From Chitinophaga sp. HK235 (GTDB taxonomy: Bacteria; Bacteroidota; Bacteroidia; Chitinophagales; Chitinophagaceae), in contig NZ_CP073766.1 in assembly GCF_018255755.1 (NCBI RefSeq), positions 5,640,501-5,704,500 of the forward strand: DNA of 64,000 bases, in the 5' to 3' direction. A model generated the notes under the pieces. The model ran no database searches. It was not told where the DNA came from and was given only the letters and a program-made list of their open reading frames with translations. Below, piece by piece: positions 51,043-60,189 of the stretch. The position numbers and the translations under genes are program-made. Within the stretch, counting starts at the first letter, position 1. Every line of letters begins with the position of its first letter.

Positions 51043-51822
51043 ATGCGATATAGAAATTTACTTTTTTTAGCTGCATTTATTACGCTGCTATACGCCTGCC
51101 GGAAAGGCGAACTTCCCCTGGAAAACTATTTCGGCAGAGTAGCCCTTACTCAGGTTGTATTAGGTGATACTACCAATCTGGACATCTTTTATAACGGAAA
51201 AAAGGTGGGAGCGATGATAAAATCCCCTGAGGCGGTACCTACTGTGGATGTGGTTTTACCAGCCGGACAGCAGGCAGCCAAATTAAGTATTTATAAAGCC
51301 GGTACAGATTCGCTGGTGGCAGATACCTCCATCACCATTACCCAAAACAGCGCTCAGTCTTTCAGGGTGATCAGTTCCCGTCTGCTCAATATTAACGGTT
51401 TTATCGGTAGTACCGCTGTAACGCCTGATTCCAGTAAGTTCCAGCTTTTTTATTATCTCAATCAATCCTTTAATGACTACCCGGAAGCAGAGATGTATAT
51501 CTATACCTCCGCTGGGAGACCTGCAGTGCTGACAGAAGTGTTGGTAGTAAAAGGATTGAAAAAAGGTGTGCTCGACCCGCGTGTGTTTACATTGCCTTGT
51601 AAATCAGCCACCGGCGCCACATTAAATTATGTGTTCAAACTGAAGGATAGCAAAACGGGTAACTGGATATTACGTCAGGCTAATACCGTAAATGGCAGCT
51701 ACATCTTTATGAACATGAACTATGAAAGCTTTAAAGGTCGCTTTAACCTGGTGTCTATTATAGATGTGGACGGTGATACGCCGGAGACCAACAGGATTAA
51801 GATGGCCCCTAACACTTTATAA
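51043..51822 (+). CDS. Lipoprotein of unknown function
   Basis: A 259-residue lipoprotein with lipobox LLYAC (Cys about residue 19). The mature part is beta-rich, with a pattern of VALTQVVLGDTTNLDIFYNGKKVG, then LPAGQQAAKLSIYKAG and a Ser/Thr-rich segment. It resembles surface domains that follow TonB receptors, but I cannot name the family. It lies in line with the beta-helix lipoprotein and the shortened copy, whose start follows 10 bp after its stop. Confidence 0.78.
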   Translation: MRYRNLLFLAAFITLLYACRKGELPLENYFGRVALTQVVLGDTTNLDIFYNGKKVGAMIKSPEAVPTVDVVLPAGQQAAKLSIYKAGTDSLVADTSITITQNSAQSFRVISSRLLNINGFIGSTAVTPDSSKFQLFYYLNQSFNDYPEAEMYIYTSAGRPAVLTEVLVVKGLKKGVLDPRVFTLPCKSATGATLNYVFKLKDSKTGNWILRQANTVNGSYIFMNMNYESFKGRFNLVSIIDVDGDTPETNRIKMAPNTL

Positions 51823-51832
51823 ATACAACCGT

Positions 51833-52468
51833 ATGTTACCGAACGATAATTTTTCGTATGGGCATTTATGTTACATAGGATTAGTTTCCCTGCTATTACT
51901 GTATGCCTGCAAGAAAGATGAACAGCCGGTAGCTACGCATACAACCATGGAAATCATCCCCACCACCGATACGCTGACACAGGTGATCAATGCCAATACC
52001 CTCCTTACTGCCAGTCATCCCTGGTATATCAAAGGATGGGTATATGTGAGCAATGAGTCTACCCTGCGTATTGAGCCGGGGTCTATTATACATATTCTTC
52101 CGGGAGAACACAGCAATAGCGGTGGTCTTGTGATCACCCGCGGTGCATACCTGCATGCAGCCGGTACAGCGCGTTCCCCGATTCATATCTCCATAAAGGA
52201 AAAAGGCAATATACTGTTGCTGGGCAAAGCCCCGGTTAAAAATAAGATGCCGCTGGCAGATCATCCCGACAATAAACTGCTGCCGGGTATCGCTTATGGC
52301 GGAACAACAGAACAGGATAGCTCCGGTGTTGTACGATATGTGCAGCTGCATTACCAGTCCCCGATGTCTGAAGGTTTAAAACTGCTGGGGGCTGGTAGCA
52401 GAACGGTTTTGCAACATGTTACCTTATACGACCGTCATCCTGGTATGAAACCCATTTTCCTCTACTAA
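51833..52468 (+). CDS. Shortened paralogue of the beta-helix lipoprotein
   Basis: A 211-residue lipoprotein whose sequence parallels the N-terminal half of the protein at 49607. Matches include YIKGWVYVSNESTLRIEPGS with LSGLVYVDSADVLIIQPGT, GGLVITRGAYLHAAGTARSPIHI with GGLIITKGAKILAQGTAANPIVF, and NILLLGKAP with GVVLLGKAP. It stops after DRHPGMKPIFLY where the longer copy continues through the FGG segment. The lipobox is LLYAC. The start at 51833 follows the preceding stop by 10 bp. It may be a functional half-length version or a decaying duplicate. Confidence 0.78.
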   Translation: MLPNDNFSYGHLCYIGLVSLLLLYACKKDEQPVATHTTMEIIPTTDTLTQVINANTLLTASHPWYIKGWVYVSNESTLRIEPGSIIHILPGEHSNSGGLVITRGAYLHAAGTARSPIHISIKEKGNILLLGKAPVKNKMPLADHPDNKLLPGIAYGGTTEQDSSGVVRYVQLHYQSPMSEGLKLLGAGSRTVLQHVTLYDRHPGMKPIFLY

Positions 52469-52530
52469 TATATTTACGAAGACCCTATTTGGTTTATTCT
52501 CCATATTTACAAGCAATGCAAAAGAAAGCG

Positions 52531-52561
52531 GCTGGCTCCTGTTTAGGAGACAGCTTTTTTT
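52531..52561 (+). terminator. Terminator closing the TonB-lipoprotein run
   Basis: GCTGGCTCC (52531-52539) pairs with GGAGACAGC (52546-52554) apart from one G-A mismatch, followed by seven T residues. It follows the short lipoprotein (stop 52468) and closes the run that begins with FecR. Confidence 0.8.
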
Positions 52562-52694
52562 ATTGGGAGCAAACATCAGAAATATACACCGTACTCATCA
52601 ACATTGAGGCTGGGTCTGCATGTTAATGAGTTGAGTGAATTTAAACATCTATTGTTATAAGCTGTTTTCTTAAGCAGGCTATAAACTTAAATCT

Positions 52695-53615
52695 ATGAGA
52701 AAGTCATGTGCTCTTTTGCTGCTGTTTATCAGTATGGCAGTCATTGGTTTCGCCCAGGGCATTAAGCCTGCAACTCCACCTGCTAATTTTACAAGCAAAG
52801 TCATGGCCGTTGAAAACGGATTAACCATCCATTACGTCATAGGAGGAAAAGGCCAGCCTCTCCTGTTATTACACGGCTTCGGACAGAACTGGTATATGTG
52901 GGAGCGTTTGCTTCCTGAATTGTCAAAACACTTTACAGTGATCGCTCCGGACCTTCCCGGGCTTGGAGAGTCTGGTAAGCCTGCTGATGGTTACGATAAA
53001 AAGACGATGGCGCTACATATACACGCGCTGATGCAAAAACTGGGATTTAACAATATTATGCTTGCAGGCCACGATATAGGACTGATGGTGGCCTATGCTT
53101 ATGCCAGACAATATGAAAATGAAGTAACGAAACTGGTCTTGATGGATGCATTATTACCAGGTGTTGAACCGGTGTGGTCACAGGTCCGCGGTGCTGCCTG
53201 GTGGTTTGGTTTCTTTGCCTGGCCTGCCTCACCGGATATTGTTGAAGGAAAGGCGAAAACGTTTCTGACGGGCTTCTGGCCGGTAGTCGGATATGTAAAA
53301 GACCCTTTTACAAAACAGGAATCAGATGAATTTATCAGAGCCTATTCCGTACATGGATCTATTGCAGGAAGCTTTCATTGGTTTGCTGCATTTCCACAGG
53401 ACGCCAGGGATAATCAGGAATTTATGAAGCACAAACTGAAAATGCCGCTGCTGGCCATGGCCGGAGAGTTCGCATCCTCTTTCCTTCCGGAACATTGCCG
53501 GCTGGTGGCCGACAATGTTAAAGGGGTGATCATAAAAGATGCCGGACATTGGATTGTGCAGGAGAATACTCCCCAGGTACAAAAAGAATTCCTGGAATTT
53601 TTACTGGCTCAATAA
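52695..53615 (+). CDS. Secreted alpha/beta hydrolase, epoxide-hydrolase-like
   Basis: A 306-residue enzyme with a signal peptide (MRKSCALLLLFISMAVIGFAQG). The oxyanion motif is LHGFGQNWYMW. The nucleophile elbow is AGHDIGLM with Asp127 in place of Ser, and the catalytic His is His285 in KDAGHWIVQE. An Asp nucleophile is the mark of epoxide hydrolases and haloalkane or haloacetate dehalogenases. The likely site is the periplasm. Substrate and exact activity are open. It stands alone between the lipoprotein run and the convergent S41 gene. Confidence 0.88.
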   Translation: MRKSCALLLLFISMAVIGFAQGIKPATPPANFTSKVMAVENGLTIHYVIGGKGQPLLLLHGFGQNWYMWERLLPELSKHFTVIAPDLPGLGESGKPADGYDKKTMALHIHALMQKLGFNNIMLAGHDIGLMVAYAYARQYENEVTKLVLMDALLPGVEPVWSQVRGAAWWFGFFAWPASPDIVEGKAKTFLTGFWPVVGYVKDPFTKQESDEFIRAYSVHGSIAGSFHWFAAFPQDARDNQEFMKHKLKMPLLAMAGEFASSFLPEHCRLVADNVKGVIIKDAGHWIVQENTPQVQKEFLEFLLAQ

Positions 53616-53627
53616 TAGAAACCTGCA

Positions 53628-54977
53628 TTAGCGCGGAATGATCACTTCTGCACCGGTAGACAACGTATTGAAGTAGGTGTTCTCCCTGTTTACATTTTCT
53701 GAGGATGCTGATCTGCCTCCTCCGTTGATCAGCGCCAGTGCTCTGGTGATGAGGGGATCGCTGATATCGCCGATGGCAGAGAGCGGGAGACTGGTCATTT
53801 CATCTACCACATATTGAGGTGTGATGCCTGTAGCATAATTGCCTTCCCCTTTGGCATTGGAAAGCCGGTAAGCAATAGGCTGTAATACCCAGGTGATGCG
53901 GCGGCTACCGTCTTTGATAATGACAGCACCTTTGTCTTTTCCGTAGGTAGTTTGTCCTATCTGTGTTACCTGCGTATAGGGCTTGAGGTTATTGATGGTC
54001 AACTCTGCAGCAGAGATGGTTTGACGGCCGGTAAGGATAAAAACGCGATCCAATGTGAGACGGGCAGACTGGATACTGCTGAAGTTTACTGGTGTACCAC
54101 TTTCCGGATAACGCAGCATAGTGCTAACATCCAGCAGTTGTTTGCCTTGTTTGTTATTACCGGTATACTCTACAAATGAAGTTTGTGCATTGAGCCGGCT
54201 GGCCACCAGGCTGGATAAAACCGCCGCTGCAGCCAGACTTCCACCGGTATTATACCGAAGGTCGAGAATCAGCTCGGTGACACCTTGTGCTTTGAAATCC
54301 TGAAAGGCAGTCAATAAGGCGTTATTGTAATTATCGTTGAATGCATTGTAAAAAAGGTAGCCGATTTTTTTGCCGTTGCTGTTAATCACTTTCTGAAGAT
54401 AGATCGGATTTTCAGTAACGATGCCCAGCAATACTTCCACTGGCGTTTGTTCGCTGATAACGCCGGCTGTGATGGTTGCCGGCGTGAAGTTTCCTTTTCC
54501 TTCCCGCAGTAGTTGTGCCGTGATGGTAGCAGCGTTGCTACTGTTGACCGGCTGGCCATTGATAGCTGTAAAATACATACCACGGCTAAAGCCTGCTTTG
54601 TCGGCATTGGAGCCGGGGATAACGAGGCGTACCACGCCAATAAAGCCACTGGCAGCTGAAGGATGCGGAATGATGCTGTAATCCATGCCGTAGTTATATA
54701 ACATGCTTCTGGGGAAGGTGGCCCAGTTGCCCGGATTATAAATCATCGAAAAAGGATCTGCGGCGTTTTTCAGGCTGTTGTAAAAGGAGACTGTTTCCTG
54801 TTGAGGATTGGCGGAGACAGGCAGTGTTTCATTCCACAGGTAGAAAAGACGCATGCTATCCAGCATCCAGTTGTTGATTTCCTGCTGGGTGACAGGGCCG
54901 GTGGGCGTAGGTGCGGGCTGGTCTTTTTTGCTACAGGCCATACAGAAAAGGGCTATTCCCAGGTACCAGTATTTCAT
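53628..54977 (-). CDS. S41-family peptidase lipoprotein
   Basis: A 449-residue lipoprotein (lipobox FCMAC, Cys15). A PDZ-like segment lies at about 108-150 (GFIGVVRLVIPGSNADKAGFSRGMYF). The catalytic core has DLRYNTGGS, the nucleophile Ser322 in RQTISAAELTINNL and Lys347 in TYGKDKGA, the Ser-Lys pair of C-terminal processing proteases. It is expected on the periplasmic side of a membrane. Its start is 7 bp after the ECF sigma stop, so the two are probably co-transcribed. Confidence 0.92.
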   Translation of the reverse strand: MKYWYLGIALFCMACSKKDQPAPTPTGPVTQQEINNWMLDSMRLFYLWNETLPVSANPQQETVSFYNSLKNAADPFSMIYNPGNWATFPRSMLYNYGMDYSIIPHPSAASGFIGVVRLVIPGSNADKAGFSRGMYFTAINGQPVNSSNAATITAQLLREGKGNFTPATITAGVISEQTPVEVLLGIVTENPIYLQKVINSNGKKIGYLFYNAFNDNYNNALLTAFQDFKAQGVTELILDLRYNTGGSLAAAAVLSSLVASRLNAQTSFVEYTGNNKQGKQLLDVSTMLRYPESGTPVNFSSIQSARLTLDRVFILTGRQTISAAELTINNLKPYTQVTQIGQTTYGKDKGAVIIKDGSRRITWVLQPIAYRLSNAKGEGNYATGITPQYVVDEMTSLPLSAIGDISDPLITRALALINGGGRSASSENVNRENTYFNTLSTGAEVIIPR

Positions 54978-54984
54978 GATGTGA

Positions 54985-55536
54985 TTATTGGGTGGTGTCG
55001 ATATTAAAGTGATGGAGCAGTTCTTTGCGGATGTATTGCAGTGCGGCTGTCAGGTGGTTTTTAACGGTAGCCGGAGAGATAGACAGCTGTTGTCCGATTT
55101 CCTTGTGACTATATCCCTCACTACGGCTTAGCATATATACGTTGCGCCGTTGTTCCGGCATATTTTCCACTACCTTTTGCAGTTGCGTGGCGAGTTCTTT
55201 TTGCAGCAGAATTTTTTCTCCGCTGCTGGCTGTTTCGGAGGCCTGGTTGTCAGCTACCAGGGAGAGCGCTTTTTTTTCCCGGTATAGTTTACGGGTTTCG
55301 TCTATGACGAGATTTTTGACGTACACAAACAGCAAGGGAAAAACATCCTGCCCTTCCTTCAGCTGGTGCATATTTTCCCAGAGGCGAACAAAGCATAACT
55401 GGGTGATTTCCTGTGCCCGGTTAGCATCACCGGTTAACTTGAATGCAAATCGGTACACCTTCGCATTGTTCTCCTCAAATATTTTTTCAAAATGAACTTT
55501 AGGAGGGCTTACAGACATAGTTCGAGGTTGTTGCAT
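54985..55536 (-). CDS. ECF-type RNA polymerase sigma factor
   Basis: A 183-residue sigma-70 family factor of the extracytoplasmic type. Region 2 has YRFAFKLTGDANRAQEITQLCFVRLWEN, and region 4 has MPEQRRNVYMLSRSEGYSHKEIGQQLSISPATVKNHL. It lacks regions 1 and 3. The neighbour in the same operon is the S41 protease, not an anti-sigma factor. A FecR gene without its own sigma lies 9 kb away at 45353 on the other strand; whether the two work together is unknown. The start could be 55536 or the ATG at 55518. Confidence 0.93.
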   Translation of the reverse strand: MQQPRTMSVSPPKVHFEKIFEENNAKVYRFAFKLTGDANRAQEITQLCFVRLWENMHQLKEGQDVFPLLFVYVKNLVIDETRKLYREKKALSLVADNQASETASSGEKILLQKELATQLQKVVENMPEQRRNVYMLSRSEGYSHKEIGQQLSISPATVKNHLTAALQYIRKELLHHFNIDTTQ

Positions 55537-55592
55537 TATCCGGTTATAAATTTAAGCAGGCTATGTTACAGGAATGTTAAGGAGCGGTACTA

Positions 55593-55658
55593 TTTTCATA
55601 TAAAAGCGCAAAGCAGCAAAAACCTTGTAGTCTTTGCTGCTTTGCGCTTTTATGAAAA
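55593..55658. repeat. Dispersed GCGCAAAG-type hairpin repeat, copy 2
   Basis: Arms 55593-55620 and 55633-55658 are complementary except for a 2-nt insertion (TA), with the core GCGCAAAGCAGCAAA. It lies just past the TolC-family stop (55670) and may terminate that operon. The same TTGCTGCTTTGCGC core occurs in the hairpin at 17469. Confidence 0.7.
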
Positions 55659-55669
55659 TTGTATACTGA

Positions 55670-57001
55670 CTATTTCAACAGGGAGCCGTTGAGCCGCTGC
55701 AGTTCTGTTTCAGCGAGTTTGGTATTATACCGGGCCTGGATAAGACGGTAGTTGGAATCTTCCAGGCTTTGCTGGGCCTGTTTTACCTCGATGGTAGTAG
55801 ATACTCCTTGTTTGAAGCGTTCGAGTGCCACCATCATATTCTCTTCTGCCAGCGTATTATTTTCTTCTTCCAGTGCTAAAGCTTTCTTGTAATATTCATA
55901 ATCCTTGAAAGCATTATTCAGGGAGAGATCGATCTGTGATTTGATGTTATCAAGTGCGATATTCTGATAATCGAAATCTATCCGGGCATTTTTCACCTGA
56001 CGTTTTACATTGAAGCCATTGAAGATAGGAATAGCTGCAGTGAGGCCGTAGTTGATCACCCCATTGCGGTTAAAGCGGGGGCTGAAGTTGTTGGATGCCG
56101 CGTTAGACGTACTCCGGTTAAAGTTATAAGCTGAGTTGAACGACACTGTCGGGAAGTAGTCGGCACGGCGTTCTTTGATGGTGAGTGCTGAAATATTGAT
56201 ATTCTGTTGTTGTACTTTGATAGCCGTGTTGTTGTTGGCGATGTTTTGCTGCAACGTTGTAAAAGACAGACTGGCATTGATGGGAATGGAATCCTGTACA
56301 TCATATCCGATGGCGTTTGGAGGTACGGCCATCAGCTGATTCAGCAATGCCTTGCTTTGTTCGATGAGCGTAAGCTGCCGCAGGAAAAGCGCTTTCTGTG
56401 CGTTGTAATCCACTTTAGACTGCAGCAGGTCTGTTTTAGGACCCAGGCCGGTAGTGAATTTGGCGTCGGAGAGCTTCACTCTTTCTTCTGAAATGGACAG
56501 TTGTTCCCTGATAGCGCGCAACTGTTGTTTTTGCTGCACGATATTGTAATAACCACCAATCAGGGTAGCAATGGAATTTTGTATCTGGTCTTTGATGCCC
56601 AGCTCGCCGAGGTCTTTGATGGCTTCCAGTTTTTCGCGGGTGGCGAACATTTTGAGACCATCGAAGAGTGTCCAGCTGAGATTGACGCTGGCATTGATAT
56701 TATTTCCCTTGATGCCGCTGGTATCTCTTTTGGTGCCGTTGGCAAACTCCTGTTTGGTGGCGGTACGGCTCCAGTTGGTGCCGGCGGTGGCATTGAGGCG
56801 TGGCGCAAATGCAAAGTCCGCATAGGCGTAATCGTTAGCCGATAGTTCAGCCGTATTTCTGGCCAGCCTGATAGAGAAATTGTTTTTAAGTGCCACGTCT
56901 ATTGCCTGCTCGAGGGTCAGTATCTTTTCCTGCGCAGTGGCAGCGATACTTCCCAGTAGTATGATCAGGAACAGGCAGCTTCCGGTGATATATTTCTTCA
57001 T
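55670..57001 (-). CDS. TolC-family outer membrane efflux protein
   Basis: A 443-residue outer-membrane channel of an RND pump. The signal peptide ends near residue 23 (SIAATAQ). LTLEQAIDVALKNNFSIRLARN and the second repeat (LALEEENNTLAEENMMVALERFKQGVSTTIEVKQAQQSLED) are the paired helical and strand repeats of the OEP fold. It is third in an operon with the permease and adaptor, separated from the permease by 17 bp. Confidence 0.94.
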   Translation of the reverse strand: MKKYITGSCLFLIILLGSIAATAQEKILTLEQAIDVALKNNFSIRLARNTAELSANDYAYADFAFAPRLNATAGTNWSRTATKQEFANGTKRDTSGIKGNNINASVNLSWTLFDGLKMFATREKLEAIKDLGELGIKDQIQNSIATLIGGYYNIVQQKQQLRAIREQLSISEERVKLSDAKFTTGLGPKTDLLQSKVDYNAQKALFLRQLTLIEQSKALLNQLMAVPPNAIGYDVQDSIPINASLSFTTLQQNIANNNTAIKVQQQNINISALTIKERRADYFPTVSFNSAYNFNRSTSNAASNNFSPRFNRNGVINYGLTAAIPIFNGFNVKRQVKNARIDFDYQNIALDNIKSQIDLSLNNAFKDYEYYKKALALEEENNTLAEENMMVALERFKQGVSTTIEVKQAQQSLEDSNYRLIQARYNTKLAETELQRLNGSLLK

Positions 57002-57018
57002 AAAAAATTTAATACAGT

Positions 57019-60000
57019 TTATGCATGAGTGGCTGCTACACCTTCTTCTTTATCTTCTTCCTCCTCCTCTCCCTCAGCGCTTTTATTACCGTGACGGGAG
57101 AAGAAAGTATACATAGCCGGAATAACATACAATGTGAGCACCAGTGAAAACACGATACCACCTACGATCACGATACCCAGCGGAATACGGCTGGTGGCCG
57201 CAGCTCCCAGTGACATCGCTATCGGTAATGCACCCAGTGCCATGGCAAGGCTGGTCATAAGGATAGGACGTAAACGCATGGCAGAGGCATGTATTACGGC
57301 GTCTCCTTTGGCAAGGCCGGCATCGCGTTGGTGGTTGGCAAATTCCACGATGAGGATACCGTTTTTGGTTACCAGCCCGATGAGCATGATCACACCAATC
57401 TGAGAGAAGATGTTCCAGGTTTGGTCAAATATCCACAGCGATAACAATGCACCTGCGAACGCCAGTGGTACAGTGAGCATGATGATCAGCGGATCTATCC
57501 AGCTTTCAAACTGAGCAGCAAGTACAAGATAGATCAGTACCAGTGCAAGTCCCAGCGCGAACATTGTATTGGAGCCACTTTCGGCGTAGTCGCGGGAGGA
57601 TCCGGACAATGCAGTGGAGTAAGAGTCGTCGATGACTTTTTCTTTCTCCAGCTTGTCATAGATGCGGTACATCTCTTTGAGGCCGTCGCCGATGGTTTTG
57701 TCGGGAGCGAGACCTGCGGAGATGGTAGCAGATTTATAGCGGTTGAAGTGGTAGATAATAGGCGGACTGGTTTCTTCTTCGATGCTAACTACGTTGTCGA
57801 GCTGTATGGCTTCGCCGCGGGAGTTGCGTACATACAGGTTCTGGAGGTCGGTAGGATCGTCGCGGTCGGCGCGGAACACCTGGCCCATTACCTGGTACTG
57901 TTTGCCATTTCTGATGAAATAACCATAACGGAGATTACTCAGTGCGAGCTGCAGTGTCTGAGAGATATCCTGTACCGAAACGCCCAGCTGTGTGGCCTTG
58001 TCACGGTTGATGTGTATACGCAGTTCCGGTTTGTTGAATTTCAGGTCTACGTCGGTACCCTGGAAGACAGGGCTGTTGCCCACTTCTTCCATGAACTTAG
58101 GCAGTACATGTGTGAGGGAGTCGAAGTTGATATGTTCGAGTACAAATGAAACGGGGAGGCCGGCTCTGCGTCCTACCTGTATGGTCTGTGTTTCGATGGC
58201 AAACACTTTACCCTGAGGGTATCGGGCCATGTTGCGGTTGACCATGTTCACGATATCCTTCTGAGAGCGGGTACGCTCCTGTGGTTCGGTGAGCATGACG
58301 TTGGCAAAGGCGGAGTTGACCGCGCCGGCACCACTGAAACCGGGAGAGGTAACGCTGAGGATGATTTTCTTTTCGGGTATGGAGTCGGCGAGAAACCTGG
58401 TGAGTTTGTCCACGTAGTTATCCATATAGTCGAAAGAGGTACCTTCCGGCGTGGTGATGGAGAGGCGGAACTGGCTTCTGTCTTCCAGTGGAGCCAGCTC
58501 TGAGGGCAGTGTTCTGAACAGGAAATAAATCATGACCAGACAGCCTGCGATAATCAGTCCTGCCACCCAACGGAAACGCATAAACGCTTCCAGTGAATTT
58601 TTATAACCATCTTCCATCCAGCGGAAGAATGGTTCTGTTTTGGTATAGAACCAGGAGTGGGTATGCGTTTTACGGCCCAGTTTTACGTTGAGCACCGGTG
58701 TGAGCGTCAGGGATACAAAGGCAGAGATGAGTACGGCGCCAGCTACCACGATACCGAATTCACGGAAGAGCTGTCCTACGAATCCCTGCAGGAAGATGAT
58801 CGGAAGGAATACGAAGGCCAGGGTGATGGAAGTAGCAATAACGGCGAAGAAAATTTCTTCAGACCCTTCACGGGCAGCTCTCATACGAGGCATGCCTGCT
58901 TCAATCTTTTTGTAGATATTTTCAGTCACTACGATACCGTCATCGACCACAAGGCCCGTAGCCAGTACGATAGCCAGCAGGGTGAGGATATTGATCGTAA
59001 AGCCGCAGATGTACATGATGAAAAAGGCACCGATGAGAGACACGGGAATGTCTACCAGCGGACGGAAGGCCATGAGCCAGTCGCGGAAGAAGAGGTATAC
59101 GATGAGGATCACGAGTGTGAGTGCCACGATCAGGGTTTCTTCTACTTCCTCAATAGATTTTTTGATAAACCGGGTATTGTCCATGGCAATGTTGACCGTA
59201 TAGTCTTCCGGGATATCTTTTTTCAGCTGCTCATATCTTTTATAGAACTCATCGGCGATGGCCACGTAGTTGGAGCCGGGTTGCGGGATAAGCGCCAGCG
59301 AGATCATCGGGATGCTGGACTCTTTGAGCACCGTTTCTTCATTTTCTGGGCCCAGTACAGCCTGGCCTATGTCCCGGATGCGTATTTCGCTGCCGTTGAT
59401 ATTTCTGATGATAAGGTTGTTGAAATCGTCTTCCGTGAAGAGGCGGCCGAAGGTGCGTACGGTAAAGTCGGTGGCGTTGCCGGCGATTTTACCGGAGGGC
59501 AGTTCCACGTTTTCCCTTTGAAGGGCGGCCTGGATATCAGATGGTGTAAGGCTGTAAGACGACAGTTTGGCCGGGTCCATCCAGATACGCATGGCATATC
59601 TTTTTTCGCCCCATATCTGGATCTGGGAAACCCCAGGGATCGTTTGCAGTTTTTCGAGTAGTACGTTGGTACCGTATTCGGTTATTTCCAGCTGATTGCG
59701 GGTATTGCTTTGCACCGTCATGGAGATGATAGCATCTGAGTTAGCATCCTGTTTGGATACTACAGGCGGTGCGTCGATATCAGGCGGGAGGCTGCGCAGG
59801 GCCTGGGATACTTTATCGCGCACGTCGTTGGTGGCGCCTTCGAGGTCCTGACCCAGTTCAAATTCCACGGTGATATTGCTGCTACCCTGGCTGCTGCTGG
59901 AAGATATGTTTTTGATACCGGCGACACCATTGATGGATTTCTCCAGTGGCTCGGTGATCTGTGTTTCGATGATGTCTGAGTTGGCACCGGCGTAGGATGT

Positions 60001-60144
60001 CCGCACGTTTACGATGGGCGGATCGATGGCCGGGAAGTCTCGCACTCCAAGGAAGGAAAAGCCCACGAGACCGAATATCACAATGATGATATTCATCACA
60101 ATTGCCAGAACAGGGCGTTTGAGAGATAATGAAGGTAGACTCAT
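57019..60144 (-). CDS. RND efflux permease (HAE-type)
   Basis: A 1041-residue inner-membrane proton antiporter that exports drugs or toxic compounds through the adaptor and TolC-like channel. The family start SLPSLSLKRPVLAIVMNIIIVIFG leads into helix 1. The proton-relay acidic pair is present in ATGLVVDDGIVVTENIYKK (around residue 405), the HAE-RND pattern rather than the heavy-metal one. The large periplasmic porter loops lie between helices 1-2 and 7-8. The C-terminus is an acidic run (EGEEEEEDKEEG). Substrate is unknown. Confidence 0.96.
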   Translation of the reverse strand: MSLPSLSLKRPVLAIVMNIIIVIFGLVGFSFLGVRDFPAIDPPIVNVRTSYAGANSDIIETQITEPLEKSINGVAGIKNISSSSSQGSSNITVEFELGQDLEGATNDVRDKVSQALRSLPPDIDAPPVVSKQDANSDAIISMTVQSNTRNQLEITEYGTNVLLEKLQTIPGVSQIQIWGEKRYAMRIWMDPAKLSSYSLTPSDIQAALQRENVELPSGKIAGNATDFTVRTFGRLFTEDDFNNLIIRNINGSEIRIRDIGQAVLGPENEETVLKESSIPMISLALIPQPGSNYVAIADEFYKRYEQLKKDIPEDYTVNIAMDNTRFIKKSIEEVEETLIVALTLVILIVYLFFRDWLMAFRPLVDIPVSLIGAFFIMYICGFTINILTLLAIVLATGLVVDDGIVVTENIYKKIEAGMPRMRAAREGSEEIFFAVIATSITLAFVFLPIIFLQGFVGQLFREFGIVVAGAVLISAFVSLTLTPVLNVKLGRKTHTHSWFYTKTEPFFRWMEDGYKNSLEAFMRFRWVAGLIIAGCLVMIYFLFRTLPSELAPLEDRSQFRLSITTPEGTSFDYMDNYVDKLTRFLADSIPEKKIILSVTSPGFSGAGAVNSAFANVMLTEPQERTRSQKDIVNMVNRNMARYPQGKVFAIETQTIQVGRRAGLPVSFVLEHINFDSLTHVLPKFMEEVGNSPVFQGTDVDLKFNKPELRIHINRDKATQLGVSVQDISQTLQLALSNLRYGYFIRNGKQYQVMGQVFRADRDDPTDLQNLYVRNSRGEAIQLDNVVSIEEETSPPIIYHFNRYKSATISAGLAPDKTIGDGLKEMYRIYDKLEKEKVIDDSYSTALSGSSRDYAESGSNTMFALGLALVLIYLVLAAQFESWIDPLIIMLTVPLAFAGALLSLWIFDQTWNIFSQIGVIMLIGLVTKNGILIVEFANHQRDAGLAKGDAVIHASAMRLRPILMTSLAMALGALPIAMSLGAAATSRIPLGIVIVGGIVFSLVLTLYVIPAMYTFFSRHGNKSAEGEEEEEDKEEGVAATHA

Positions 60145-60189
60145 TGGAATATTTTTTAAGGGATTACAGTACGTAATCGCCCTCTTTCA

